From Mixophyes australis (taxonomy: Eukaryota > Chordata > Amphibia > Anura > Limnodynastidae), in assembly GCA_036250195.1 (NCBI GenBank), contig JAVHZZ010000060.1, forward strand, positions 496,001 through 560,000: a DNA stretch of 64,000 nucleotides, given 5' to 3'. Position 1 is the stretch's first letter. Every line of letters starts with the position of its first letter. Below are positions 45,017 through 55,217 of the stretch, one piece after another. Both the position numbers and the translations under genes were made by a program. The notes below the pieces were generated by a model. The model was not told the origin of the DNA. It did not search any database and saw nothing but the letters and a program-made list of their open reading frames with translations.

Positions 45017-45045
45017 CACCCATTATAAACAGTGTGTGTGCTGGG
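44310..45045. repeat. Composite tandem repeat: ~85-bp unit plus variable (ATA)n
   Basis: Six to seven units of cacccattataaacagtg, tgctgggaactgtcttatta, ctctttatataccactatat and agattattatcctttatata, each followed by an (ata)n block whose length differs from unit to unit. The first units lack the (ata) block. Confidence 0.93.
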
Positions 45046-45229
45046 AGCTGTCACATCCCTCTGCATATATAGTAATTATAACATCCCTCTCCTCTATATA
45101 ATAATAATCTCCCATTATAAACAGCATTTTATATGAGCTGTAATGTCTCCCTATACAGACTCCTCTGTATAATAATCCTTCATATCTCTGCTCTCAGCAT
45201 AATAATAATATATTGTTAGAAGATATTAC

Positions 45230-45307
45230 CTCAGCCTTGTACACGTCCTGGATGTTGTTGTTATATATGAATGAGTTAAAGCTGCTCTCCAGGTTGTAAA
45301 ATGGCTC
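45230..45307 (-). CDS. Candidate 78-nt exon upstream of the zinc-finger gene
   Basis: A 26-codon open stretch (EPFYNLESSFNSF, then NNNIQDVYKAE) framed by an acceptor-like tactcttgcag (45308 onward) and a good donor gtaata (45229-45224), starting and ending on codon boundaries. Its place upstream of the KRAB-ZNF exons suggests a 5' exon of that gene, but I do not recognise it and it may equally be part of an untranslated first exon. Confidence 0.35.
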
Positions 45308-45319
45308 CTGCAAGAGTAT

Positions 45320-45560
45320 GTGACCACGCCCCCTCTGGAACGTCACTGGTACATAACTGTATCAGCTGTATTGTGTCTGGGAGACTAAGGGAAAATGGCC
45401 GCCGCTGTTCTACATTAAGGACAATGCAGTAATGGCTTATTTTACTCTAGTGATAACATTGCTGCTAGTCAGCTATATGCTACGTTCATTACAAGGTGGT
45501 AGAGGCTAAATCCCTTTCAGATAATTCTGTGACATCACGAGGTCATGTGACGGCTGTAGT
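45320..45560. promoter_or_regulatory. Possible divergent promoter with a YY1-like site
   Basis: Lies between a minus-strand exon candidate and a plus-strand exon candidate. It contains aaaatggccgccgct at 45392-45406, resembling the AAnATGGCGGC element that binds YY1 near vertebrate start sites, and a ccacgccccct GC-box-like word at 45328. Sequence and position only. Confidence 0.4.
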
Positions 45561-45624
45561 CACATGGTACACAGTGCAGGAGCTGCTGCTGGATAACTTC
45601 CTGTTCCTGTGTAGTGGAGGAAAG
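45561..45624 (+). other. Candidate untranslated first exon of a plus-strand gene
   Basis: gcaggagctgctgctggata, then cttcctgttcctgtgtagtg, ends ggaggaaag followed by the donor gtaaga at 45625. This type of sequence is familiar as the 5' leader of frog ZNF genes. The next exon is unknown; the microexon gene at 53.6-60.5 kb is a possible partner. Confidence 0.35.
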
Positions 45625-45644
45625 GTAAGAAGTAGTGATGTGAT

Positions 45645-46365
45645 GGGGAGGGGACATGTGTGACTAAAGGTGCTGGGCAGAGAGGGGACATGTGTGACTA
45701 AAGGTGCTGGGCAGAGAGGGGACATGTGTGACTAAAGGTGATGGGCAGAGGGGACATGTGTGACTAAAGCATGTGGGAAGAGAGGGGACATGTGTGACTA
45801 AAGCATGTGGGCAGAGGGGGCATGTGTGACTAAAGCATGAGGGCAGAGAGGGGACATGTGTGACTAAAGCATGTGGGCAGAGAGGGGACATGTGTGACTA
45901 AAGCATGTGGGCAGAGAGGGGACATGTGTGACTAAAGCATGTGGGCAGAGAGGGGACATGTGTGACTAAAGCATGTGGGCAGAGAGGGGACATGTGTGAC
46001 TAAAGCATGTGGGCAGAGAGGGGACATGTGTGACTAAAGGTGCTGGGCAGAGAGGGGACATGTGTGACTAAAGGTGCTGGGCAGAGAGGGGACATGTGTG
46101 ACTAAAGCATGTGGGAAGAGAGGGGACATGTGTGACTAAAGCATGTGGGCAGAGGGGGCATGTGTGATTAAAGCATGTGGGCAGAGGGGGCATGTGTGAC
46201 TAAAGCATGAGGGCAGAGAGGGGACATGTGTGACTAAAGGTGCTGGGCAGAGAGGGGACATGTGTGACTAAAGCATGTGGGCAGAGAGGGGACATGTGTG
46301 ACTAAAGGTGCTGGGCAGAGAGGGGACATGTGTGACTAAAGCATGTGGGCAGAGGGGGCATGTGA
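45645..46365. repeat. 34-bp minisatellite, about 21 units
   Basis: Head-to-tail copies of gcagagaggggacatgtgtg plus actaaagcatgtgg (34 bases) with two main variants of the end (agcatgtgg and aggtgctgg) in mixed order. It starts just after the donor of the candidate exon at 45561-45624. Confidence 0.95.
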
Positions 46366-47388
46366 AGGAGAAGTCTCTTCCCCACACGGCCCTTCCTCAA
46401 ACAACAATAACCTGACAACACTTGCTAACTTTTCTCTGATATTCCCCATGACACGTATTACATGATCGTTTCCCTGACAGGCCTCCTGCCCACAATCGTG
46501 TCTCACTGCTGCCCACCAGCTTTTACCTCACAGGCCCCGCTGCCTCAATCCTGACACCTCTCTTACTTCAAAATGAAAGAGGCGCCTTTTATTTGAAAGA
46601 GGAGTAGATCCTTAGCAGTGAATGAGATAATAATACAGAGATCATTATTGCCATAGATGTTGTGGTTTTGTTTTTTTTAAAAATACTGTATCTAGTCAGA
46701 GTTTAGTTAGATGATATTATCATTACAGGCCATTAATATAATTGCTTTTGTCACAAACTGTACATAAGACACCTTAATTATCTCACAAAAATAACAATAC
46801 ATTCAGATTTCTATGCACTGTTTTTAGGTGGCATACTTCAGCCTTCTCACTTATCCATAACTTTAAGTTTTGGTATATCTCAGGCATTAATTGGGGATAC
46901 CAGGAACCACTGTAGTATATTGTAGGGAACAGGCGAAAGGGCCATTTAAGACATCCTAGAAGTTCACCGACACTCCTCCTGCTCTATACTCTTCTCTCCT
47001 GTTAGGCCTTCAGTTTAGATTAAGTGCCCCCCCCCCCTCACAATGCTGGGTTCCTCTGCGGGACCTAGGTATAGATGCTACAGATGTTCCCAGGTAGTGA
47101 TTGCAGGAATGGCCGTCACTGCTTCACAGTGCTCTGTAGTGCACAGTACTAGAAGATAGGTTTAGCAAGTTGGAATGGCTACTTGTTAGTGTTGGGGCAG
47201 GCTTCATGTTTCCTTAAGGGGCCTGGGTCAGGTGGGGGTTACTGGGTGTATATAAGCCCCCACTAGGCACTGGATGTGTGGACGGTGAGTCCTTTTGTAC
47301 AGCTACAAATGCATTTTTTCTTGTACTACAAAGCAATTTTTGTTGCATACCGTCCAGACTGCTGCAACATCCATCTTGCTGTAATGAT
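46366..47388. other. Intergenic DNA; LTR-like promoter motif near 47255
   Basis: At 47245-47270 the sequence gggtgtatataagccccc has a TATA box in a setting like those of frog LTRs, but no LTR ends or internal coding region were found. Confidence 0.3.
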
Positions 47389-47389
47389 A

Positions 47390-47760
47390 TCTTGGTCCCC
47401 TACAGTCCATTCAAATAGTCGCTGCAGGAATAACCTCTCTACTCTCCATCATTAATTACTGTTCTGCTACTGAAATCATCTTGTTTTCCATTTTAATTAT
47501 CTTTTCATTGCAAAAGTATTTAGAGCTGTCCAATCCATTTCCACCTGTTATATCTATTATCACAATCTGTACGTACCCACCCTCTGCTCACGTTGACGCT
47601 TTATTTTTCCTAGGTTACCTCCGCTCTCAGGACTGCGACCCTTCTTGAATGCTGCCCCTGGAAATCTTCACAGAATGTCTGTCTGTCATGTATGGTCTCT
47701 AACTGCAGGACCCTGCTGAAAGCTCATCTGTTTACCGGACAGTTCACATAGTGCTTGTGA
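47390..47760 (+). repeat. LINE 3'-end type interspersed repeat
   Basis: Words such as cagactgctgcaacatccat, ctctcaggactgcgaccct and gctgaaagctcatctgttta follow the order known from a widespread amphibian LINE tail. No ORF remains. Confidence 0.4.
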
Positions 47761-48390
47761 CTTACTTCTCCCAGAGCTGCGCTCCAGAGGGTAAAAGGAC
47801 ACGTTCTGGTGCGGACTGTTATGTGTTTTCTTCTTTAAAGTATCCGTTCATCAAGCGATATTAACGAAGGAGTACACAAGAAACATAATAAAAACAGTTT
47901 AATTATTTTATTTCTACTCCTGAACTTCATGTTATTATCCCACCTGATGAATTTAACGCGAAGAGTGATAGTTGTGTTGTCACTTGTTATGATGAGGACC
48001 AGCAAGTGGAATATATAACCTGATATTGTAAATGGACGTTATCAGACATTTGTGTGTGCTGTTGCATACTACAGACAGCTGAGCTTTGTAATATATATTT
48101 GAATATTTTGTAACCAATACATAATGTGATGTAAACAACCTACTGAAAGCAGATTTTTTTTTTGTATATTTGAGAGTGAAGGGTTGTTATAAAGAAGTTA
48201 TTTCTTACACCATTAATATTACAGCATCTTTATTATTTTGCCTGCTATACTTTCTCCAAAACATCTCAATCTTTAGTATATCAAGTCTGTATTTTACCTG
48301 TAATTTCTATGCCAACCAAGGTTCCCCCCCAGCAGTGGAGGACCCAGGAGGGGGTGAGTGATCCAGGGGCTGGCGGGACCACCACACTCA
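47761..48390. other. Intergenic DNA, nothing recognised
   Basis: AT-rich; no ORF with motifs. Confidence 0.4.
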
Positions 48391-48391
48391 T

Positions 48392-48611
48392 TGGGGTATA
48401 TTTACTAAACTGTGGGTTTGAAAAGGTGGAGATGTTTGAAAGTAACACGGCCTGTGCACTATTACTGTTACTACGGTAATACTGCACATTATTACCGCTA
48501 GTGCGGTAAGTTTTAACGCTGTTTGTTTTGCTCAGGGAGCAGCGAGCAGACGTCCGGGTTCAAATTACTGTTATCAACGGTGATAGTGCAGAAGCCGATT
48601 GAATTCCCCCC
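48392..48611. repeat. Two abutting MITE fragments
   Basis: The first ~55 bases (ggggtatatttactaaactg, tttgaaaaggtggagatg) match one arm of the palindromic MITE at 22322. From about 48450 (cactattactgttactacgg to attgaattcccccc) the sequence matches the family at 59738-59968. Each is missing an end. Confidence 0.6.
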
Positions 48612-48855
48612 TAGGATGATCTTGTTGTTAGATGTGTACACATTCATATGAATTGTTAACGAGTAACCACAAGAGAAATTAGCTCTTAAAAGTTTGTCCT
48701 CGTATGTACATTTTATCAAAATAAAAAATAAATGGCTAAACTAATGTTATTATTTTGTTAGGGTGACTTGGAACCAAATTCAAGACACGCTGCCCACATT
48801 ATACTATCATGTTACTTTGTACTGATACTACCTCAGTGATATAAGACAGTAGTAG

Positions 48856-49062
48856 ACTTACAAGATTTCAATCTTGAATCAATATAAGCCAATATGTATA
48901 CATGGAAATCCTCCTGGAATCTTGTCCTCTTACTGGATCTCCTTTATGATAGGTGCTCAAAAGACAAGTGAGAACTGACCTGACAAGGCACCAAAGAAGC
49001 ATAAAAGCAATGTATAATACAAATATTGGCTTATATTGATTCAAGGTTGAAATCTTGTAAGT
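48856..49062. mobile_element. Short MITE with ~40-bp inverted ends
   Basis: Left arm acttacaagatttcaatctt, gaatcaatataagccaatat is mirrored by the right arm ending ggttgaaatcttgtaagt. About 207 bases in total; target duplication not resolved. Confidence 0.8.
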
Positions 49063-49446
49063 GTATATCCAATAGGGGATTGAGAACACCCATCACGTGG
49101 TGTTTTTGTCGTAATTATCAACCCCCACTGGATCCTTGGGTTATTTAGTGGTTTTCGGTGTAACCACATATTATATGTTACGCTATGATACGATTTTTTA
49201 TTTTCACTTTTTTTATGTGACCATAATCGTGGTGAATGCCAGAAATCTGAAAGTTACTTTGATCACTGCAAACTTATGGAATTTGTGGAAGACATACATC
49301 AAGATGGAAAGAATATATATATTATTTCACAGCTGACTCTTTAAAACTGTTATTTTAGCACATTGTGTGTGTGTGAGAACAGAGGCTGCTTTCAGTTGGC
49401 CTGCGCAAATATACCAATCTTTTTATTGTATTATAATCAACAATTG

Positions 49447-49805
49447 TCTGAGACGCAAGAGGAACCAAGTATGACAGCCAGTATCCTGCTGCACAGCGGA
49501 TCACTAAAGCCATGACAGCTATGTTATCACTGGATGTGAGTCCAATTTCCCCATCAATGCAAAAGGTTTTAACCAATTAGTTTAGATCATGTGTCCACGT
49601 TACCAAATTCCATCACAATCCCATTTCTTCTTAACAGCAATTGCTGTACTGTGAGGTTAAACAAAAAGTCATTCAGTCCCTAGAAAATGTCATTGTACCG
49701 ACTGTCCACTTAGCTACAGATATGTGACAAGCGGTACTGGTCAAACAAAAGACTATATAGCCGTGACAGCCCACTGGGTTGGTGTATCGCCCTCAAGTGC
49801 AGCAG
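49447..49805 (+). pseudogene. hAT transposase fragment, relative of the 5856-8851 copy
   Basis: Aligns by eye with 7020-7380: agtatgacagccagtatcct (start of the core), then tgtgtccacgttaccaaatt, ccactgtccacttagc-type text and acagatatgtg, gactatatagccgtgacagc, ccactgggttggt. The Trp of the DMWTSG box is lost (a one-base deletion gives gatatgtgacaag). No end of the element is joined to it. Confidence 0.8.
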
Positions 49806-49944
49806 CATCATCATCATCCCTCCAGCATAATACACAGTGTCAGGTCATTCACCGCACCCTGCCATATAGCCGCTCACTAGGACAGATGTGATGCTGCCCC
49901 TCACACACAATTACCTTCACAGACAAACATTTAGATTGTAAAAG

Positions 49945-49947
49945 CAA

Positions 49948-50007
<60 letters not shown>
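49945..50007. repeat. (TA)n microsatellite
   Basis: An uninterrupted ta run. Confidence 0.95.
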
Positions 50008-50009
<2 letters not shown>

Positions 50010-50289
50010 TTTGTTTGTGAATTAAACAGTTCCCTATTTTTCCCCACTAACTATTTCTGATGTCACTGATACTGCCCCTGACACTACTGTCATCAGATTT
50101 AAACATCTTTGATTTTAAAAGCAAGAAAGAATAGTTTTTGTTAACTCTTAAATAGTTTAATAATCTATTACTACCAGTAACCACTGATTGCCTACTCTTC
50201 ACTCTCTCACACCCAATTTATCAGCACATATTTCCATCAGACTGATCTGTAAATAAACTTACGATTCGTGCAGTAATATCACAGCTATG

Positions 50290-50581
50290 TCAATATACAT
50301 TGTCTCTTTCACCCCGAGCAACCAACTTTCTGAGCACAGAATTGCAGCAAATGTCCTACCCACCTGCTATCACTTCTAAATGGCAGCTGAGAACAGGAAG
50401 GACGGCTATACATTGAAGATATCGATCCAATACTCACGAGATCTGACATTTTACATGAAATTACATTTTGCCTCATTTTCAGATCGGAATTTGGAGCAAG
50501 ACCCCGAGTCATGTCTCAATTCGACTCTGTACCCTAAAATTCCTGTCTATCTAATTCTATCTCCGTACCGCTCATCTCTAG
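50290..50581 (-). mobile_element. 5' end of a hAT-family element on the minus strand
   Basis: Read on the minus strand from 50581 it begins ctagagatgagcgg, the terminal repeat of the 4380 family. It goes on with subterminal sequence that matches the minus strand of 1-250 in order (attccgatctg/attccgaaac; gtcagatctcgtgagtatt/gtcggatctcacgatacc). Confidence 0.7.
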
Positions 50582-50699
50582 TGAAACATAAAAAAACAAA
50601 ATGTGGGGGAAAAGTAAAAATTCTTCTTGTTTCACACACAACAATGGGAAATACCCCAATAAGTAGTCTTATGCCAATATATAGATAGTTTTTTATAAC

Positions 50700-51215
50700 A
50701 TAACCATTCAGGTCATGGCTTCACTTCCCTATAATTCACACAGTTCATCCATGTTACACATATGTACATAACTAAGACATAGGGCTGTCATACATATGGC
50801 CATTTACAGATACACGACTCTCAACCAATGGCTGATCAGGGATTACTGGGCTCTGAGCTACCTGGGTTGGTGATGTCACAGAATTCTCTTCAATCTGATT
50901 GGTTGGAAAGAGCTGTTTACAGTTGAATCTGAAACAGAGCGTCAGTTATCTCCACAGGTAATGTAACAAGACTGGGACGGGGATTATATTATAAATGGGA
51001 TATATTCAGGGGGTGAGAATAATTTACAGTCTGTGTATTCCTGGTTTACCCATCTCTAAGCCCTGTGTTAATGGCTTTAACCTGGTAACAATATTTACAG
51101 TACAGTATAAGTATGAAAACTTGGACCTGATTTTAAACCCAAATATCTCTAAGAATTTGAAGGTGAACACAAAGGGGAACATTTTCTAAAATGGTTTTAC
51201 AGAAAATGTGTATTA
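50700..51215. other. Intergenic DNA with a possible untranslated first exon at ~50900-50958
   Basis: gattggttgg (inverted CCAAT) at 50899 is followed 50 bases later by ttatctccacag and gtaatgt, a good donor. It could be an alternative first exon for the plus-strand gene. Otherwise nothing. Confidence 0.3.
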
Positions 51216-51480
51216 TTATTATTATTATTATAATTATTATTATTATTATTATTATTTATTTTTAAGGCCAAATGTGCTTTACAGATTAGTGAGGAAAACA
51301 TGTCATACATAAAACAGGTACATACAATATAGATAAAATAAAAGCCAATATAAAAACCAAGGGTAGGGAGAACCCTTCTCCTGAGAGAGCTACAATCTAA
51401 TGAGAACAATAAAAGTGCAGCAAATAATGTATAAGCCAAAAATGCCCCATAGTTAATAAAAAATGCCCCAGTTAGTGCCT
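51216..51480. repeat. Interspersed repeat with (tta/att)n head
   Basis: (att)n run at 51212-51255, then tttatttttaaggccaaatg and ctgagagagctacaatctaa, similar in layout to 23178-23635. Confidence 0.55.
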
Positions 51481-51864
51481 TGTGCATTTCCTACACCAGG
51501 TCTGACGTTCTATGGGCCCTAGTGATAGTCTCCAGCCCTTTATTCAGGTAAGCCCACTTGTGGGGTCACAGGGGGAACAGCAGATTAACCTGTATATAAT
51601 AAAAGAGTGAATCTACAGGACTGTAATGGTGCCCATGTGCATTAGCCCCAATGTGAACTAAACTAATCCAGAACTAACATAAAGATTTTAGTCCATCTTG
51701 AGCCCCCCGTGATAGAGAACCAAAGATGGATGGAGAGAAAGGGGGTGAGTGGAAAGTAACAGAGATTAGAAAGGATGAGGAAGTAATGGGGTGAGGGGAG
51801 AAGGATGATCAATGGGAGACAAGACAAGGTTGGAGGTAAAGTGTAGAATACATTTAAACACAGT

Positions 51865-52166
51865 GGGCCTGATTCATTAAGGAGAACAAAGCAAAAAGGA
51901 CTATATTTGATCCAAGACAAAACCAGGTTAAAATGTAAGGGGTGCAAATGAGTTTATTATTTTGCATATAAGTTAAATACTGGCTGTTTTTCCATGTAGC
52001 AAACAAATACTTGATAGCTTTATTTTTACACTGAATTTTAAAGTTGACCTAGGACATGCCCTACCCCTAAATTTACCCCCCCCCCCCCTCTCCAATGCAA
52101 CATGGTTTTGCCAAGGTGCAAAGTTACTCATTTATTTTGCTTTTCTTTCCTTAATGAATTAGACCC
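51865..52166. mobile_element. MITE with gggcctgattcattaagga ends and AGT target duplication
   Basis: Left end gggcctgattcattaaggag; right end ctttccttaatgaattagaccc is its imperfect reverse complement. AGT flanks both sides (51862-51864, 52167-52169). The interior is shared with 270-400 and 54214-54510 and has a C run at 52078-52089. Confidence 0.82.
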
Positions 52167-52169
52167 AGT

Positions 52170-53630
52170 ACCTTTGGGACACATTTTTTGAGACCTGCTT
52201 TTAGTAACTTTTTTTATTAAATAATGAAGAGCTCTGAAAGTAACCATGTTTTGAATAATTTTCCTAACAACAGATTGATCGCTAAGTCTAACGAGAGACA
52301 GAAAAATGAGTGAAGACAAACCTGTCATCCGCAGTTCTTCCAGATGTAAGAAAAATATAAATGTGTTCGTTAGGGCGGGAAACCCAGTGGTAATATCAAA
52401 CAAGAATTTAATACGGAGATTTAGGGCACCCAGTGGTACACCCAGCACCCCCCATTCCCCATCTTTCATGTAAGTCCGATGTAACTTGTTGAGTCCTGAA
52501 GCCGCTGTCAGCATGTTCTGTTACAGACAGATAGCGCTCACCTTCCGGTCCTGCCCTGGTCTCTGGCTGTAGGAGAGCAAACTGCCAGTAAGGGGTAAGA
52601 GAAGAACTGCTCCGGGCCCTGACAGGAGAGTTTGCAGGGTAGTTTGTTTTCTATGATTGTCAGCAAATTATGGCTCCATTTGTATGTTTATTAACAGATT
52701 ATGGCCCCGTTTTCTATGACTGATGCTATAATCCGGTGACAATTTTTAACGTTATCACTAAATATTATATGGGAGCTGCTTTACATATATAAAATAGCAG
52801 ATTTCCTCCAACTGGATATGGGCTTTTTCTGGTAAGATATATTTTGGTTCCTCCCTATATCATGTTTGCGCCAATGCCTCTCAGTATGTGTTTTTTCCTT
52901 GTTTATGGTATAGTTTCACTACAATTGATAAGCAGTATGGTAGTTACCTCCCAAATGTCCCAATTTCAGCAGAAGAGTCCACTATCTTGCCCGGGGACAT
53001 ATTTGTCCAGCTTGTGGGAATGTTGGGATATGGGCGATAGCTAATGACCACGCCCTCACCGTGCCTTGACCACGCCCCATCAAGATGTGGTCATGTTTGT
53101 CTACTTTGTATGTCCCTGTATTTTGTATACTCTGTTTTTCCCAATACCTGTTCTGCCGATCACTGTGTCATATTACATATCAACTACGATAGTAATAATA
53201 ATTAATGGGACTCATGTACTAGCCAAGGTCCACGGTTATGCCGCGGTAGCTAGCTTTTCCATGTAGATCAGTTATGGACTCTCTATCGGCATAGGCCACA
53301 TTCTAATCGGAAAATTTCACAGAAGCGATGTTCAAATTGAAAGTCCCTTATCCCTCCTGAGTGTCAGACGGTGCAGACTGGATCTACACACAAGAGGGAG
53401 CTATTGCACACAAAGGAACGCACATAAGAGACAACTGGGGAGGAACCAAGGGTGAAAGGCACAAAACAGGGATAATGAACAAACACATGGATGAAGATCA
53501 GACACATAAGGAACATGTTTAACAGATTTTATATTGCTAATACCATGGGGTAAATTAATGATAATTTATAGTAAAACAAAGTCACCCATCATTGAGAATA
53601 TATATTAGCTGATAATGAATAATCTTGTCT
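52170..53630. other. Intergenic DNA, no gene established
   Basis: A 128-codon minus frame at 52514-52128 has no motif and partly overlaps the MITE. Stretches around 52990-53090 (gaccacgccc words) look repetitive. No exon could be fixed. Confidence 0.35.
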
Positions 53631-53636
53631 CCCCAG

Positions 53637-53728
53637 TGCCAGAAGCTGTAATGGAGACCCTCGTTGGAGATCCCAGTGACACTTCCCCGAGGAATAAAGA
53701 AAACATCGCTGGACATTCCATCGTTGAG
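53637..53728 (+). CDS. Candidate upstream exon of the microexon gene
   Basis: 92 nt following a strong acceptor (aatcttgtctccccag). It is open in one frame as PEAVMETLVGDPSDTSPRN then KENIAGHSIVE, ending on a codon boundary (GAG) like the following exons. The donor gttaaa is weak, so its inclusion is uncertain. Style (Ser/Pro/acidic) fits the downstream exons. Confidence 0.4.
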
Positions 53729-54072
53729 GTTAAATGTCTTGTCTACTATATTATATATGGAGGATCGTTGTTCAATTCTAAATTGAGGCACAGGTTAAGC
53801 TTCAACACATGTGACAATGCGTTTATGTTGTAATATTGTTACATTTTAGTTATATTATAAGTAATATTCAGTCTTTATTCCATGCCTCCCAACTTTTGCA
53901 ATCCCCAAATCAAAACAAAACACAGTCTGCAGCGGTGCGTCCATAAATGGAGGTGTGGTCACATCACAATGGGTGCGTGGCCACACCCTCATGGGCACCC
54001 TTTACCCTCCTCCCCTAACAACGCCAAAGATTTTAGTCTCTTCTATGTATAAAGATGTACATGTAATATTAT

Positions 54073-54830
54073 GGGCCAGATTCATGTTCAGACGTATCTT
54101 GCGTGAAATAGACCTGCGCTTGCTCCAAAACGGACTTTACTCCAATTAACGCAATTGCATGTAATTCATGTCCAAAGCAAATGACACTTACGACTGCCTA
54201 CAACACATAAGGGAACAATGGTGGCAAGGTTTTTCTCCTGGACAAAACCATGTTACAATGCAAGGGGTGAAAATAGGGTTATTTTTTAGCACATAAGATA
54301 AATACTGGCTGTTTTTCATGTAACACACAAATACTTGATAGCTTTAATTTAACACTGAAATTTAAAGTTGATCTAGGACATGCCCAACCCCAACTATAAA
54401 TCTACCATGACATTTTAAATTTGCCTCCCACTCCAAGGCAACATGGTTTTGCCAAGATGCAAAGTTACTCCTTTTTTTACTCATTTTCTTTTCCTTAACG
54501 AATCAGGCCCTTTGTATGTACAATATGCATTAAGGAGATCTTGATTTATGTATTTAATGTAAAAAAAATATAAATATGATTATACTGTTTAGAGTTGTTC
54601 ATCATTTTTTTTCTAGGCTTTATTTAAATACCTTATATTGCACATACGCTTGTGTGTATACTGCGCTGTGCTCTGTTAATGTACAACATGTAACGTTTAG
54701 GCAGATTGCACTTACACCCAGATTCAAACTGAAACACATCTTGATGTCCGCTTGGATTTGAATATGGGTTCCGTGATCTTTTCTTAAGAGCAAGTTAGGT
54801 GCAAGTTGCGTTCGGACTTGAATCAGGCCC
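54073..54830. mobile_element. MITE with gggccagattcatgttcaga ends, TAT target duplication, containing a second MITE
   Basis: Left end gggccagattcatgttcaga and right end gttcggacttgaatcaggccc are imperfect inverted repeats. TAT lies on both sides (54070-54072, 54831-54833). A member of another family (54214-54510) sits inside. Confidence 0.75.
54214..54510. mobile_element. MITE (family of 51865) nested in the 54073 element
   Basis: The centre (cacataagataaatactggc, acttgatagcttt, gacatgcccaaccc) and the right end ttccttaacgaatcaggccc match the 51865 copy. The left end is worn. This insertion is younger than the host MITE. Confidence 0.7.
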
Positions 54831-55157
54831 TATATGAGCCTCCTCTTCAAGGTTCTCATGTTTCCCTAACATGATCCTCACCAGGTAGTGGTCCAGGTAC
54901 CAGTTATTCCCACCAATGGTTCTTTAACATCCATCTTGCAAAGAGCCTGTGGTATGAATCAGCAGTCATTTTTATACCAGTATCATGTAAATTTCATCAC
55001 TTAAATTCAAAGTTGAAATGTATTAATAGTCTCTAGTAACCTATGTCCTTGTTATTCCAATTCACTGGCTTTCCTTTGTATTGAGAGTCATTCATTTGTT
55101 TCCCTCCTACAGTATGTTTGTAATGACATTTACTTTTTATTTTCCCGGTTGTCTTAG

Positions 55158-55217
55158 GAGAGTGTATCAAGACCGCAGTCACCACCACAGGGATTTTATG
55201 TGGGCTCCAGCTCGGAG
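55158..55217 (+). CDS. Microexon E1 (60 nt)
   Basis: Acceptor gttgtcttag, donor gtattt. It encodes ESVSRPQSPPQGFYVGSSSE. Confidence 0.62.

Noticed and set aside
52128..52514. 128-codon minus-strand frame
   Set aside because: Extends into a MITE end, has no motif, and no partner exons or splice sites were found.
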